This document shows positions 39,010 to 51,241 of a stretch of 64,000 bases of DNA, piece after piece. Where the stretch lies: NCBI GenBank assembly GCA_030407085.1, contig CM059585.1, positions 119,827,001-119,891,000 of the forward strand, read 5' to 3'. Position numbers and translations under genes: made by a program. Source of the DNA: Trichopria drosophilae. Lineage: Eukaryota > Arthropoda > Insecta > Hymenoptera > Diapriidae. The notes below the pieces were generated by a model. It did no database searches. It was not told the origin of the DNA and worked only from the letters and a program-made list of their open reading frames with translations. The stretch's first letter is position 1, and every line of letters begins with the position of its first letter.

Positions 39010-42000
39010 AGCAACGTAGACTTTTATCAACTATAACTTAGTATTCATTTCTTCTGTTTCTAATGAATGTTATTAGTAGTATATTCAATTTATGATTCTG
39101 CTTTACGATTACATAATATGAACAAACCCGATTCTAAGAACGGTCAAGAAAAATTTAACATCCGGTTTCTAGTGTATGTGCTTCCCTTGTTTTAAATTAT
39201 TTTTCTCTCCTAAAGTTTACTTTCTGGAAAAGCATGCCATATATAGCTACTAAACCCTAATCATTCTTTTTTATAAGTTTGAAGATAGTGTTAATATGAT
39301 ATGTTTTCAGAAGTCTATATACATTAAATACCCTATGCATAAAGGATTCACTCAAAACGAAATTGACAATTTCAATCGACTGTTTGAACAACATATTCTG
39401 AAATCATGTGCAACTGAAATTGTGAAATAATTTAGTTAAATCAATATAAGCACATTCACTTAAATGAATGGAATTGATTTGTGTAAAATAGCCACTCATT
39501 TTAATCATTTGATCAAATGATTTAGTAAACCCGCTAAATCATTCGTTGAAATTGGTAAACCGATGTGTTAAAAACAATCAGATATTTTATTAATTTGAAA
39601 TGATTTAGTTATAGTATATATACCATAAAAAATTCTAATTTTTTTTATTGCTTCGTACTCCATCATATTTGATTTAATTAGAAACTAAAACTGAGAATGG
39701 TTATAATTTATATTGTGTAATTACTCGCACGTAGTCAATAAAATTTGGGACTTACTTATATACTTCTGAAACCAGACCTAACTGCTTGCGGAGTCCAGCC
39801 CCTCAATGCTTAGCCAGCTGATGGTAAAGCGTAGTACTGCCAATCAGGAAAATGACAAAGTGGCGCAAAAATTGAAAATAGATTCATGTGAAGAATTTAA
39901 TAAATTGTACACAAGTAATTCAGTGCTCGAGCTCTGTACCAAATATATAAAATCTATATACTTTATATAATTTTCTTGATTGTTCATAAAATTAGTTTCA
40001 TTGAGGAAATGTAAGATTTCCTGACGGACATTTTATCAATATTACAAGTTGACGAATTTAGTCATTTAGTTCTTATGGTTAAATCACTTTTTATTAAGGT
40101 TTTCTTAAACTAATCCAACAGAAATATACTTTAATATTGGCACAATGTTTCGTATTTATCACAGTTTATTTAACATAGTTTTAACCACACTGAACAAAAT
40201 TATCTCTATTCAAGTACGTATTTACTTCTAAATATTCAACTAAATATTTATTTAGAATTGCAACATTTTTTAGTAAATATTGTATTTGAGAAATTTTTAA
40301 CTTCTGTGAGGCTGAGCGGTATAATATTTTCCTACAAATATTCAATATAAAAACTCAATAAAATATCATTTAACACCTACAATAAACGCTCAATCCATTT
40401 AATTTCGAAGTTAGCAGTGAAACTACCAACTATATTTTCCTTTGCGCCGCTATAACTTTTTGAAGTTATTCGATAATAACTTGAATTTTTTTATAGCTTC
40501 ACTACTATCCAAATAAATAAAAAAATTTGAATTTTTCTTTTTTCTAAAATGTCGAAGGTGGATTTTATTATACACTAAAATCCATACAAAATGACGCTAT
40601 GTAAAAGTGCGTGTTCCTTCAGGAACGGTTTTTATAAGAGTTTGAATTATAAAATTACAAGCGCCACTCCTTTAAAAAAAATGGCCTTTCAGCATAGCAT
40701 ACTCTGTTATCTACTTTAATTCCTTTCTAAATCAATGCTCCTGGTTTGTCACAACTCAAAGATTATGTACAAAATTACTTCAATGGAAATAGTTATATTC
40801 AAGGTTTTAAACAATGATATTTTTTTATTATTGTTTTCAGAAATATTTTGTATATTTTTAATAAGTTCTTATATTATACGATACATAATATACATGTTGT
40901 GTTACTGGTTTAGCATGTTATTTTTACCAACTATTAAATATTGTTATTGATTGAAAAATATGCCGTTGAATATATAAAATTTGTTACCTTTAAATTGTAT
41001 ATCTCTACCGTTGTTTATTAAACAATAATCACAAAAATTCTTAGCACTCGTTCCCCTCTTTTCTATATTACCAAGAAAAATTGTAAACAGAACACGAGCT
41101 ATTATTTTCCATTAAATCGAAAGTTCCAATTTCTAAAGGAAATTAGACAATTTCATATAATTACTTTTTAAGGATAAAAGTATGGAAAAAAATTAGTGGC
41201 ACAGAATTTTTCGTACTTTTTTAAAGATATATAAACATAAGTATGGACAGTGTGCATTGAAATTTTAGATTAATTTTGTTATGAAGTGACATATTAAAAG
41301 CTACGTGGATTTTCCTATTTCTTTTTAAGAGTATTTGGTATAAACGTCAAATTTCATAAATATGAGACTAAAAAATGTAATAGCGTAATGTCCTGCAATC
41401 TGATTGATGGAAATGAATCCCTACCTTCGTTTCTATCGGATCGAAACTCGGTAACAACTCCCCTTTAATTGAAAATCAACGGACCACACCCGTGTATAAT
41501 ACACAATGCTCTTAATCCGAAGCGTCTGCCACAGGACTTTCAACGATCTAGGAACAAGGTAGAAAACCGCAATTGGGTTTCGCAAAAATTAAATCGCGGT
41601 AATGCAACGAGATATAATAATTTAAATCGATTTAAGTCTCCAACTACACCATTTTACTTAGAGCATTTAAATCATTTATGCAAAAATAAAGTGGAACGAT
41701 AAATGGGATTTTCCGAGCCGGTATATCTGACGCGTAAAATTCTCCTTATGTACACCACATGACAGTAATCCCATATTCAATCCTTTGACCGAAGCCACTC
41801 CGTTGTAGACATCACTCCACCAAGAGTACGAGGATGCATGGAATAATATCCGTACTCACACGTGAGATCCCATGCACCGACGCATTTTCATTTGCATAAT
41901 TTTTCTAGACGGTGCGTCATTCTGTGCCAATGGGAAAGTTCAGAGCGATTTTTTTTTCATAGAGTTTTTGTACCTCGAAGTTGAAAGCATTTGATCAATA

Positions 42001-42220
42001 AATACTCATTAACTCGATGAATGCTCGTATCTACGACTGGAGAAGACCATATTTTTCACGTTTTCGCATTTGCAACGAAGAGATTTTGACAATGTCAGAT
42101 TGTCATGGTGTTATTGTCAGACTGTGAAAGAGGGATATGTCCAACATAATAATATAAGAGAAAATGCATAAATTATTCATATTCTTGTATAGTGTCATAA
42201 ACAAATTAAATATATATAAA
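39010..42220. other. AT-rich non-coding stretch
   Basis: No gene recognised. 39420-39620 is rich in AAATGATTTA / TAAATCATT words, a weak local repeat. Confidence 0.5.
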
Positions 42221-42227
42221 GTATTTT

Positions 42228-42384
42228 TTCTTCGAGATACTAGATGGCGCTGATATTCCAAGACGATATGGTACACATTTTCATTAAAGTGACCAGATGA
42301 AACATTTCTTGTGAACACAACATATTTCAAAGAATAGCGGTCACTCGCTTATTGTGAATGTGCGCCATCTAGTATCTCGAAGAA
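42228..42384. mobile_element. 157-bp inverted-repeat element of the CTAGATGGCGC family
   Basis: A perfect 23-bp inverted repeat bounds it, made of TTCTTCGAG, ATACTAGATG and GCGC (42228-42250) and the complement at 42362-42384. Related decayed copies are at 46594-46775 and 23480-23850. Confidence 0.8.
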
Positions 42385-42465
42385 ACTCGTATCTTAAAAC
42401 ATAATTCTCCATTTATTTTAATGGTCCCATACCGAATTGCATTGATCTCTTCGTGTATACATATA

Positions 42466-42780
42466 CACTGTTTTGGAAAAAATCGCAGGCTTCTTCCCTT
42501 AATTTAACGCTTCCCCTCATCCCCACGACTGGCAGTATGAGAATATAAACAGAGAGAAGACACGTAGTGACGTCCTTCTTTACTTGTAAGCGCATGCGCA
42601 AACAGCAGTCCGCACTCGTTTGAACACATCTATGTACATATGTGCTACTACAAGCGCAGGACGAATGGTGGGGGAACTCACGAGGGGAAAAAGTTAAAAT
42701 AACGGACGGAAAAAAGTTAAAATAAGGGACGGAGATAAAATAAGAGGAGTTAAAATAAGGGGAGGACTATTGTATGGTAT
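42466..42780 (-). repeat. dispersed repeat family 2, copy 2, with GTTAAAATAAGGG tandem units
   Basis: On the minus strand 42632-42466 matches 29908-30062 at roughly 80% by eye. To the right (42685-42780, plus strand) are four short units of GTTAAAATAAGGG-type sequence ending GGGGAGGACTATTGTAT. The same terminal motif closes copy 1 (GGGGAGGGCCACTGTAT). Orientation differs between the two parts, so this copy is rearranged. Confidence 0.65.
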
Positions 42781-43211
42781 ATTTTAGGATATGGAAAAAT
42801 TCCCCGCCCAGTATTTCGGGCCAATATTTAAACGGAATTTCTACCAGTATGATTACGAATCTGCAGTCAGATATTAAAAAGTGAATATGTCGGATACAAT
42901 ATGCCGTATCGAAATAATTAAAAATGGTCGGATTCGCTTTAACTTTTGGAACGTTTTTTTCCCAAACTGAATTAAAAATAGTCTTTATTAGTACAAATAA
43001 AATACGCATTAAAAGTTGTATGTATTTAAGAAAAACGTCTGGCTTTAGGTTTGCCTTCAGCAATGCCTTCCGACGAATTCTTGTCTATATGTATACAAAC
43101 AATGGCGACGTTCTCTCTCACTTTCTCTCTCTGTTGTCTTTAATCTTCAATACCCGAGCATTAATTTTTCTGGAATTGAATATGGTGAAGCCTATTTCCA
43201 AAAAATTCAAT

Positions 43212-43799
43212 ATGACGACCAGGAGGAGTTAACTGAATAGGAAAAAAAGGTTCCCGTTACAGTGTAGTATCAAAGGATTCGAGTTAGGTGGATGTCGCTG
43301 CGTTGATGAAAGGAACGCGGTGCCTTGTCTATTCATATTTTGAAGTTGCTGCAGAATAGAGTATCGAATTGGTGCTTGGGCAGATCAAAACAACGCATGT
43401 TTACGGTATACATCGATTCTTGGAATATAATTTCCATTTCAAAATATTTAGTTTATTACTTAATTGTATTGTGTACCATAAAACGTAAAGATTCAAGTTT
43501 GAAATACATTTTTTTATATATTAACATTTAGTAGTAATATTTATTTATGCAAATAGTCAGGGATGAAGAATGCCGTATTTTATGCATATGAAATTGACAA
43601 TAAATGCATTGAAATAAACAGGTTCGCGTTAAGATTTAGCTAACCAATGTAACACTTGATAGCTTCCAAAATATGAATAGAAAAAGCCGCACTTTCCTTT
43701 TATCAACGCAGCAACACCTATCCTACTCATATCCTTTGGAACTAAACTGTAACGGGAACCTCTTTTCCCTATTCTATTAACTCCCCCTGATGACGACCG
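43212..43799. mobile_element. 588-bp element with about 110-bp TIRs
   Basis: The left arm 43212-43320 matches the inverted right arm 43686-43799. Shared blocks include GGAGTTAA..GAATAGG, AGGTTCCCGTTACAGT, CAAAGGAT and GCTGCGTTGAT. The central 365 bp is AT-rich without a recognisable product. The minus-strand frame 43629-43973 overlaps the right arm and is not a gene. Confidence 0.8.
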
Positions 43800-46700
43800 A
43801 AGTGAAAATAAGCTGTGCCCCCTGCTAAAAAAAGAAACCTTATGTCCGAAATTTATGTCCATTGAAACGTATTTTAAACTTATTTTTAACAAAATGTTGT
43901 TAAATAACAAGTTAATTTTCCGAAATTGTCTTTGCAAAGTTATGTTGGTAAAATTATTTAGCCATGATACCATAAATAAAACGCCAACTATTGCATAGTG
44001 CTATGCAATTATTTAATTAATTTTTACTCAAATTTTATGATTAAGTGCATAAATATTTTTTCAATTTCAACAAATGTGAAAAAACATTGATACATATGCA
44101 TTAAAACATTTATTTTCAAGATGTCATTAGTTAAAAATCAAAATGATTTGCGTACCGATTAAAATTCATCATTTTACAGTTATATACTTTTGAGTCAAGG
44201 GGCATCAAGTGGTGATCAAATCTTGAAGAAGTACTTAAAGTCACAAGGGTACAACAATCCTGACATTACGTCGGCTTTGTGCCAACTTTTATTTCTCAAA
44301 TAAGAATTTATACAATGATGGAAACCATTCTTCATTCTTTTACAGATTTTTATAATTGAAAAGGTTTGATGTTCCGTTTAAACGTTCTTCGTACTTGTTC
44401 CATATTTTTCTTTTAATTACTCCACAATATAATAAGTTTGTTACATAAAAATGGTATTAAATAACCTTGCAGTAAACATAGATGAATATATTGCGACTTA
44501 TTCAATTTTTACAAACGTTTGTACCGCCTGACTATAGCATTAGTCCTGACAATTAGAAGCGGTTGCAAACATGTTGGAAAATCCAGTGTCGAAAAACTAG
44601 AAAACATTTAATATAATGTTTACATTTATAAATATGGAATGTGTTTTATTAATGTATTTTTCCAATTAGAGGGTCTTCGCAGATTATTAAGTCATCATTG
44701 CTTCGCTAAAATTCCAATAAATTCGTAATTAAAAGGATAGGTTGAACATTTAGCGTTCATATAATAAATTGTGATTGACTCTTGAACTTTGAAACATTTT
44801 TTTCTAATTCTATCAAAAATCTAATTCGGTTATTAAACACTTTCACAACTAACCGTTTTATTTGCGATTAATTTTGATCATGTCTAAATTTTTTTACTTC
44901 GCAATCGAATCTGTATAACTATTTTGTTGTTAATTAACCACGAATAATCGCAATTTTTAGAAATCCTTCAGTATATATAATACTTTTCCTCAGCACGATG
45001 TATTAAACTACGATATTTCGAAATTGAGCTTTAGTATGAATAATCAACATGGTTTTTATGAAAACTTGAATAAAACTGTTTACACACATAATTAGTAATA
45101 AACCACGACAAACGTTTTATTAATTCTTTAAATTTGAAATTCAGAGATTTAACCATTTCACTGGTAGCCGTTTTCAAATAAAAAGTGCTCTTTTTTCCAT
45201 AAAATCGTTTAGCATAAACAAAATAAAGCTGATATCTTGAATGTTCGATACAGGATATTTTAAGCCTTTAACCCAACCTACTCTTTTATTGCACATGAAT
45301 ATATTGAATATACATAATATACATACGCATATTATATAAAAGTGTCGAAGATTTAAATGTAGTCAAGTTATAAATGTAGATAGCTGCCAGCTGATGCTCA
45401 GGTGAAACATTGCGCATGCCTGACAACGACGATGGAGAAACAACTAAACTGTCGAGGAGAAAGGTTAATATTGAGAGGGACCTAGCAACTATTATTGCCA
45501 GTTAGTCAATATTAAAAAGGCTTATATTGGGCGGAATTATTGCATTCATTTTTCTTTCCGTACACCCCAAAAATGAAATACTTTAATTTTTATTTGAATC
45601 TTGTAAATCCGAAGGCCATGTTGCGTTTATATGCAGTTTCTTCAAATTTAACTACATTTAGTAAGAATTTAATTGCATTTTATTAAATTTGATGACATTT
45701 TTAAGAGTGTAGAATGCCATTTTTCAAGCTTAAGTAAAAAGGAAGTAATTTCTGCTCTGATGACCTGAAAAACATTGAGCGCTCAAATTACTAGGCGGAT
45801 ATGTGATCTCATCGTTGGCGTCGTGGCTTTTGAGGGTCCCGAGATGGCCGTTAGTATGTCTTTGATAACGGAGATACCTACTAATTACGTAATGGAATAA
45901 TAATTCACTAATTGGCATTGCTAATTAATTTCGTGTCAAGTACATCACGTAGTTCGACACGGGTCACTTATGTTTTTGTTTTTTTAAGAGCCTATTACTG
46001 AGTTCAATCTCATAAAGTTTTCGGCCCTCGTTAGGTACCCCGAGATGTTATGACAAGATCCCATGGGAGCGATATTGAATACTTCATTATTGTTTTAGCA
46101 TAATTGTTACTTGGGCCAACTTCTCGGTCCTCGTGGATCTTCTGCAATCTGATTCTTGTTTGAACTATGAATATTATAGGTTACGTTTATCAAATTTTCA
46201 ATATTTTATAATTATATATTATTATCTTTTTGAATATATATTTATTTTACTAATTCCTTAATCACATTCAGGGTTGTTCACGATATATTAAGAATAAAGA
46301 ATTCAAATTTTGCTCTTAGCAGAAAAGATGTATTGAAATTTTTGTAACATTTTTACTGAACTTGATGACTTCCTGTTTCCGAACTGCCAAACTGTTCATA
46401 AATAGATTCACATTGCAAAATACAATCTGCATGAAATTTGACATACTTGTATGGAAATTACTTAACCCACGGTATAATGTGTGAAATTTTCCGTGCTTAC
46501 TATAAGAACTTTTCCCATGGAAATGGTAATTTTCCAACATGATTTTTACGCAATGATATTTTATTATATGTGCTAAAAAATAAGATATACATTATTTCTT
46601 CGAGCGCTACGTGGGGCTGAAATCTAAAAGATATTTTGCGTACAGTTTCATCGAAACGACCATTTAGAATCTTCGCTCACATTGCATGAAATGCCCATTA

Positions 46701-49700
46701 GTTCACCATTTCAACAAAAAGATAGTCAAATTCGTTTTCGGATTTATGCGCCACCTAGTGACCTAAAAGGAACTCGTAACAAAACATCCTTTCCCATCTA
46801 TAGAATTCCTATATCAAACTTTTTTAACGCTCGTTCAAAAAATTCGAATTCTTGTGTGATATTTTCTGGGATATAAAAAAACTACCATACAATTATTTTT
46901 CATAGTGTACTTATCACCATGAGTTACATAATATTTTCAATAATGTAGTATAACGTGATCAATTTTAGTAAATTAGAGGCGATATTTTACTACATTTTCA
47001 ATAACGTTGTACATTTGAAATTCGAAGACTGCAGTTGTCAGAAGTGACGAATATCGCAGAATCACGCGTATATCACATCGTTAAGCCGTGTTGAGTCGAA
47101 TCAAATATATTTCCGGGTTCTAATGAGATTAGACGTCTAATAGGAAGCCAAAACAATGTTATCTACTCCGAGTCTCGTCATACCCTTTTCTCGCGTGAAA
47201 CTATACGCGTGATTGATGTATATCAACCTATTGAGATTCAATTTATTCTGTTTTTGTAACGTTTACTTTTTTAGTACAAATAAAGTTCAACATAAAAACA
47301 CTTTCCTAAGTACTTTAAGAGTTATATTTTGGCGAAAGTTCATGAGATAAAAATATTGTGAAAATGGTATATGTGATCAAAGTAAATTTATTGTATCCCT
47401 TTATATAACCATTGAAACTGTTTTCACTATCGAAAGAAAAAGGCAGCAACGCCATCTATTTTGCAAACACAGAACATTTTGGTTCGTACTAAGAGCTCCA
47501 TACAATAGCGTCTTTATCCTGGAAGCGAGTAGCAATTTGAATTCGACATTTTTAATTTTTATTATCTTAAAAATGAAAAATAACATGTTTCGAAATTTTT
47601 ATATATGAATAGGGAAAAACATTAGTTATTCTTTCGAATTACTTTATTTAAAAAGATAACGTCATTTTTTCTATAAAACAGATAAATTACTTTTAATTTT
47701 TGAAAAGTTGAGCATACTTTTCTTTTAGGGATTGCCATTGCTGTTATGAGAAAAAAGCAAACACTTTCGGAATAGAATATTTTGGTGTCGAGATAGGCAT
47801 CCAGATCAGGATACCCAGTGACAACAACAATTTATTTATTGGGTATTTTTCAAATATCGAAATTCAAGTGGACAGTTCGTTTTTCTACATTTCTCTGAAG
47901 ATATCAACTGTAATTGAATGTATACAATCCAGTTATTATACATTTTTGTTGTATAATTTTCTGTTAATTAAAACACTACTAATTTTATTTTAATAAAGAG
48001 AAATTTATAAGACGGTTATTACATTCTACGGAGTTGTAAACAAACGATCGAACCAAGTTTGTATAATCAACAAAAAGTAAAAAGTATCTAAGAATGTAAT
48101 GAACATTAATTTAAATAAATTAAAAACAGTTGGAGGAAACGCTAACAATCAAACAGTATATAGTAATCAATCTTAATAAAAACAATGTAATTGAAAAAAA
48201 AACTTATTTTTACAAACAGATAATTTCTCGTTGCTACCTGTGCAGTTCTAACACTACGTAACATTTTAAAAATCAATACCCTCTGCAGATTTCTCATATT
48301 ATCCGCGTAGCAAACTTACCAGTTGATTAATAGAGCAATCTCGTGAGCATTATCATAAAGTTAAGATCGCGTTACGTTCGATTTATGAATAAATCGTCTA
48401 CGAGTTGGCATACATTTTAGTACAATCGATTTAAAAATTAACTAATAACATTCTTTTGTTCCAATCGTAAACTCACATAGCAACTTTAATGAAATATAAA
48501 AGAAACTCGTTGAAACATCTGGAAAAATAATCCACACAAAAATTATTTAAATTATATAAATATCAGTTTTTAAAGTTTTTCATTAAATCAGTCATTAATA
48601 TGGATACGAAATTGTCACAGTAGTGCATCCAATATGATAGAGGATTTTGCAACAAATCGTTCGCGTTATATTAAAACTAAAGGTCATTGGTCCAGAATCT
48701 GGATCAATAAGGTTACAATATTTTACAAGTGACATAGAACTGACTTATTGGGTCGTTCTTCGTCAAAATTACTGTATGCAGTACAACCCCTCGAGTTGGT
48801 CCTTCTGCTACTATCTCTCTGTAAATGACTCTTTGAGTCATGCTCCACCCCCCTCCCCTACTTTTCACGAGCGAATTTCACGGGGGCTGACGCCTGTTTC
48901 CGATTACGTGAAAGTAATATGTGCGGTTTACATCACAGTCAAATGCTAAAGGACGCAATTCCAGTGTTGGCCAACTCAAGAGGTTGCTCTGCATTCTGAG
49001 AAAGAAAATAATTAAATTGAATAAATAAAGCAGTAAATTATTATTATAATTATTATTAATATGTAGCTCCTTAGTATGATATAAGGAGGAATTCATTGCC
49101 ACAACTGTCAAAAACTGAGTAAGTCGGGATTTCCGTACGAAACGCAAAATTCACTAGCAATCAAGAAAAACATAACAAAAATATGTCATTATTTGTGTTG
49201 ATTATTTTTAATGTAAAAACCATAAAGGTTGATAAAATATTCAGTGACGATTTATAATAAAGTTAGAAATACAATTTCACAAGTCTATATTTGTTATTAT
49301 CTGCATTTTTCTTGCAAGCAACCCCGTTTTCAGTAAAAATGGCGTGCAAAATTGATTATTTATTCGCATCAGGTTGAAACTGGCATATTTAAGTAAGGAT
49401 GATATTAAAAGTATCCAAAATATATTCATGCAAACCCATATGTACTCTTCCGGTTGTTTTATCGATAAAATAAACGTATTACAAAATGGAACTACCTTTT
49501 TTTGGAATTTAATCAATTTTCATACAAGAGAAATTTCTTTTCTAATCGAAATATAATTTCGTGCTGAAATCATTTTATTGTATCGAAAAGAATTACATTT
49601 TGTGTCTGCCTTTCATATAGATTTAGTTGTATAAATCTAAAAAAGTATTAGCCGTATTTTGGTATTTCAGCATAGTTTACAGGTATCACTAAAACACACG

Positions 49701-50990
49701 CGTATCTATACTATAATCGATATTGGTTATACGTAAAATATGTTTGTATCAAAGCTATCGAATTTAAAGTGCATTCATCCGATCATGTTTCAGAATCGCA
49801 AGGATGAATCAGAATTTCGTGACTCAACGTTTTATCAAGCCATTCGATATGAAAGTTATTTGAGCCTCTAATATACATACTATTTCTGAATTAATACGCG
49901 TTAACAAATTGTCTTTAATCAAGTGCAATATGAAAGTGTATTAAAATCATGTTGATTTAAAACTGTTTTTGAATATGAGAGTTTTTCTAAATTCGGTCTT
50001 GAAAAATCCATTTGAAAAATGTTAAATTAAAAACGAGTTCTTTTAGTACTTACAATTTTTAATTTTGCATGAAGCTTTCTTTGTAATTGTTATTCAATAA
50101 ATTTTCTATGAACGAAGATTTAATTTAAATTCTATTACGACAAATGACATAAAATTACATTATTAATATAACTTATGTAACGTATTGTAACCTGTTTCGC
50201 TTCTTAGTCCAAATCTTACCTACAAGCCGGATATTTATCCGGTAAAGTTTCCCTTTGCACCGCAAATAAGAGGAGTCGTAAATTTCTCTTATCTTAAGTG
50301 ACTTTATTATATTTTTTCGGAACAATTTCGAAGGCTTTACCGGCTTAAGTGTAATTGCTAAAATTTATGGTTACCAGATTAAATTATAAAATAACAATGT
50401 ATCAGTTCTGACGATATAATTTTAATGAATTTGACATTTATTGTAATTAAATTTTAAAAAAATATCGGCGAAATTTACTACTGTAAAGATAAAACACGCA
50501 TCGGGAATCTGTTTGACAAATTATATGACTATTGGAAAATAGAAAAGGAAAATCTAAAGTAAATAGAATAAATATAATGATTATTTATAACGCACTGAAG
50601 TATACTATAGACTATTATTTAATTTATTTTGTTTTACAACAGAACCACTTTAAACGATCAACCAACATATATACCATTTAAAAAATCGAAACACAAAAAT
50701 TCACACAATGATTTTTAAAGTCTGGTCCCAACGATTCCGAGAAATACAGAGAAGACAAGCGCGCCACATTGTGGACGTAGGCGGAACTCCAAAACATACA
50801 CATCACAGCTCTGTCATTAGTGGCTCTGTGATTACGTCTCATATTGGTTGCAAAAATATATTATTAACAATGATTTTGGAATAATAAAATATTGCGTACT
50901 TTTAACCTTAACAAGACCTAACATCAGATAAATTTTGAGCAATTTCTAAGAGACTGATCGGCTTCACGCAGAAAAGGTCATACTTTTTCT
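43800..50990. other. mostly AT-rich, no recognised gene
   Basis: Apart from the decayed repeat at 46594-46775 nothing is recognised. A short palindrome (ATCACAG...CTGTGAT) is at about 50804-50834. Frame 48647-48949 (100 codons) has no recognisable motif. Confidence 0.5.
46594..46775. repeat. decayed copy of the CTAGATGGCGC-family element
   Basis: TTTCTTCGAGCGCTACGTGG on the left and GCGCCACCTAGTGACC with GGAACTCGT on the right resemble the ends of the 42.2-kb element. The interior shares GTACA..TTTCAT..AA..GACCA. The frame at 46682-46876 overlaps it. Confidence 0.55.
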
Positions 50991-51008
50991 AATGTACATA
51001 TTAACGCA

Positions 51009-51241
51009 GCCCCACAAAAAAAATGTCTGCAACCCAAGCGAAACCGCAGTCTCCATATGTTTTTCGGATCGCTGAATAAGAATCATGGGTCCGTTTTTTC
51101 CCAGCAGGTCAAGATCAAAGTCAAATTAAGCTCGTATATAGAAAAAATCATAGAATCGCCCTGATACACTACATTAATAATTCGAATTCAGCGACCCTAA
51201 AAACATATGAAAATGGTGGACAGACATTTTTTTTGTGGGGC
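51009..51241. mobile_element. 233-bp MITE, GCCCCAC ends
   Basis: GCCCCACAAAAAAAATGTCT is perfectly repeated inverted at the right end. A second arm block, CATATGTTTTTCGG-ATCGCTGAAT against ATTCAGCGACCCTAAAAACATATG, follows inside. No obvious target-site duplication. Confidence 0.8.
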
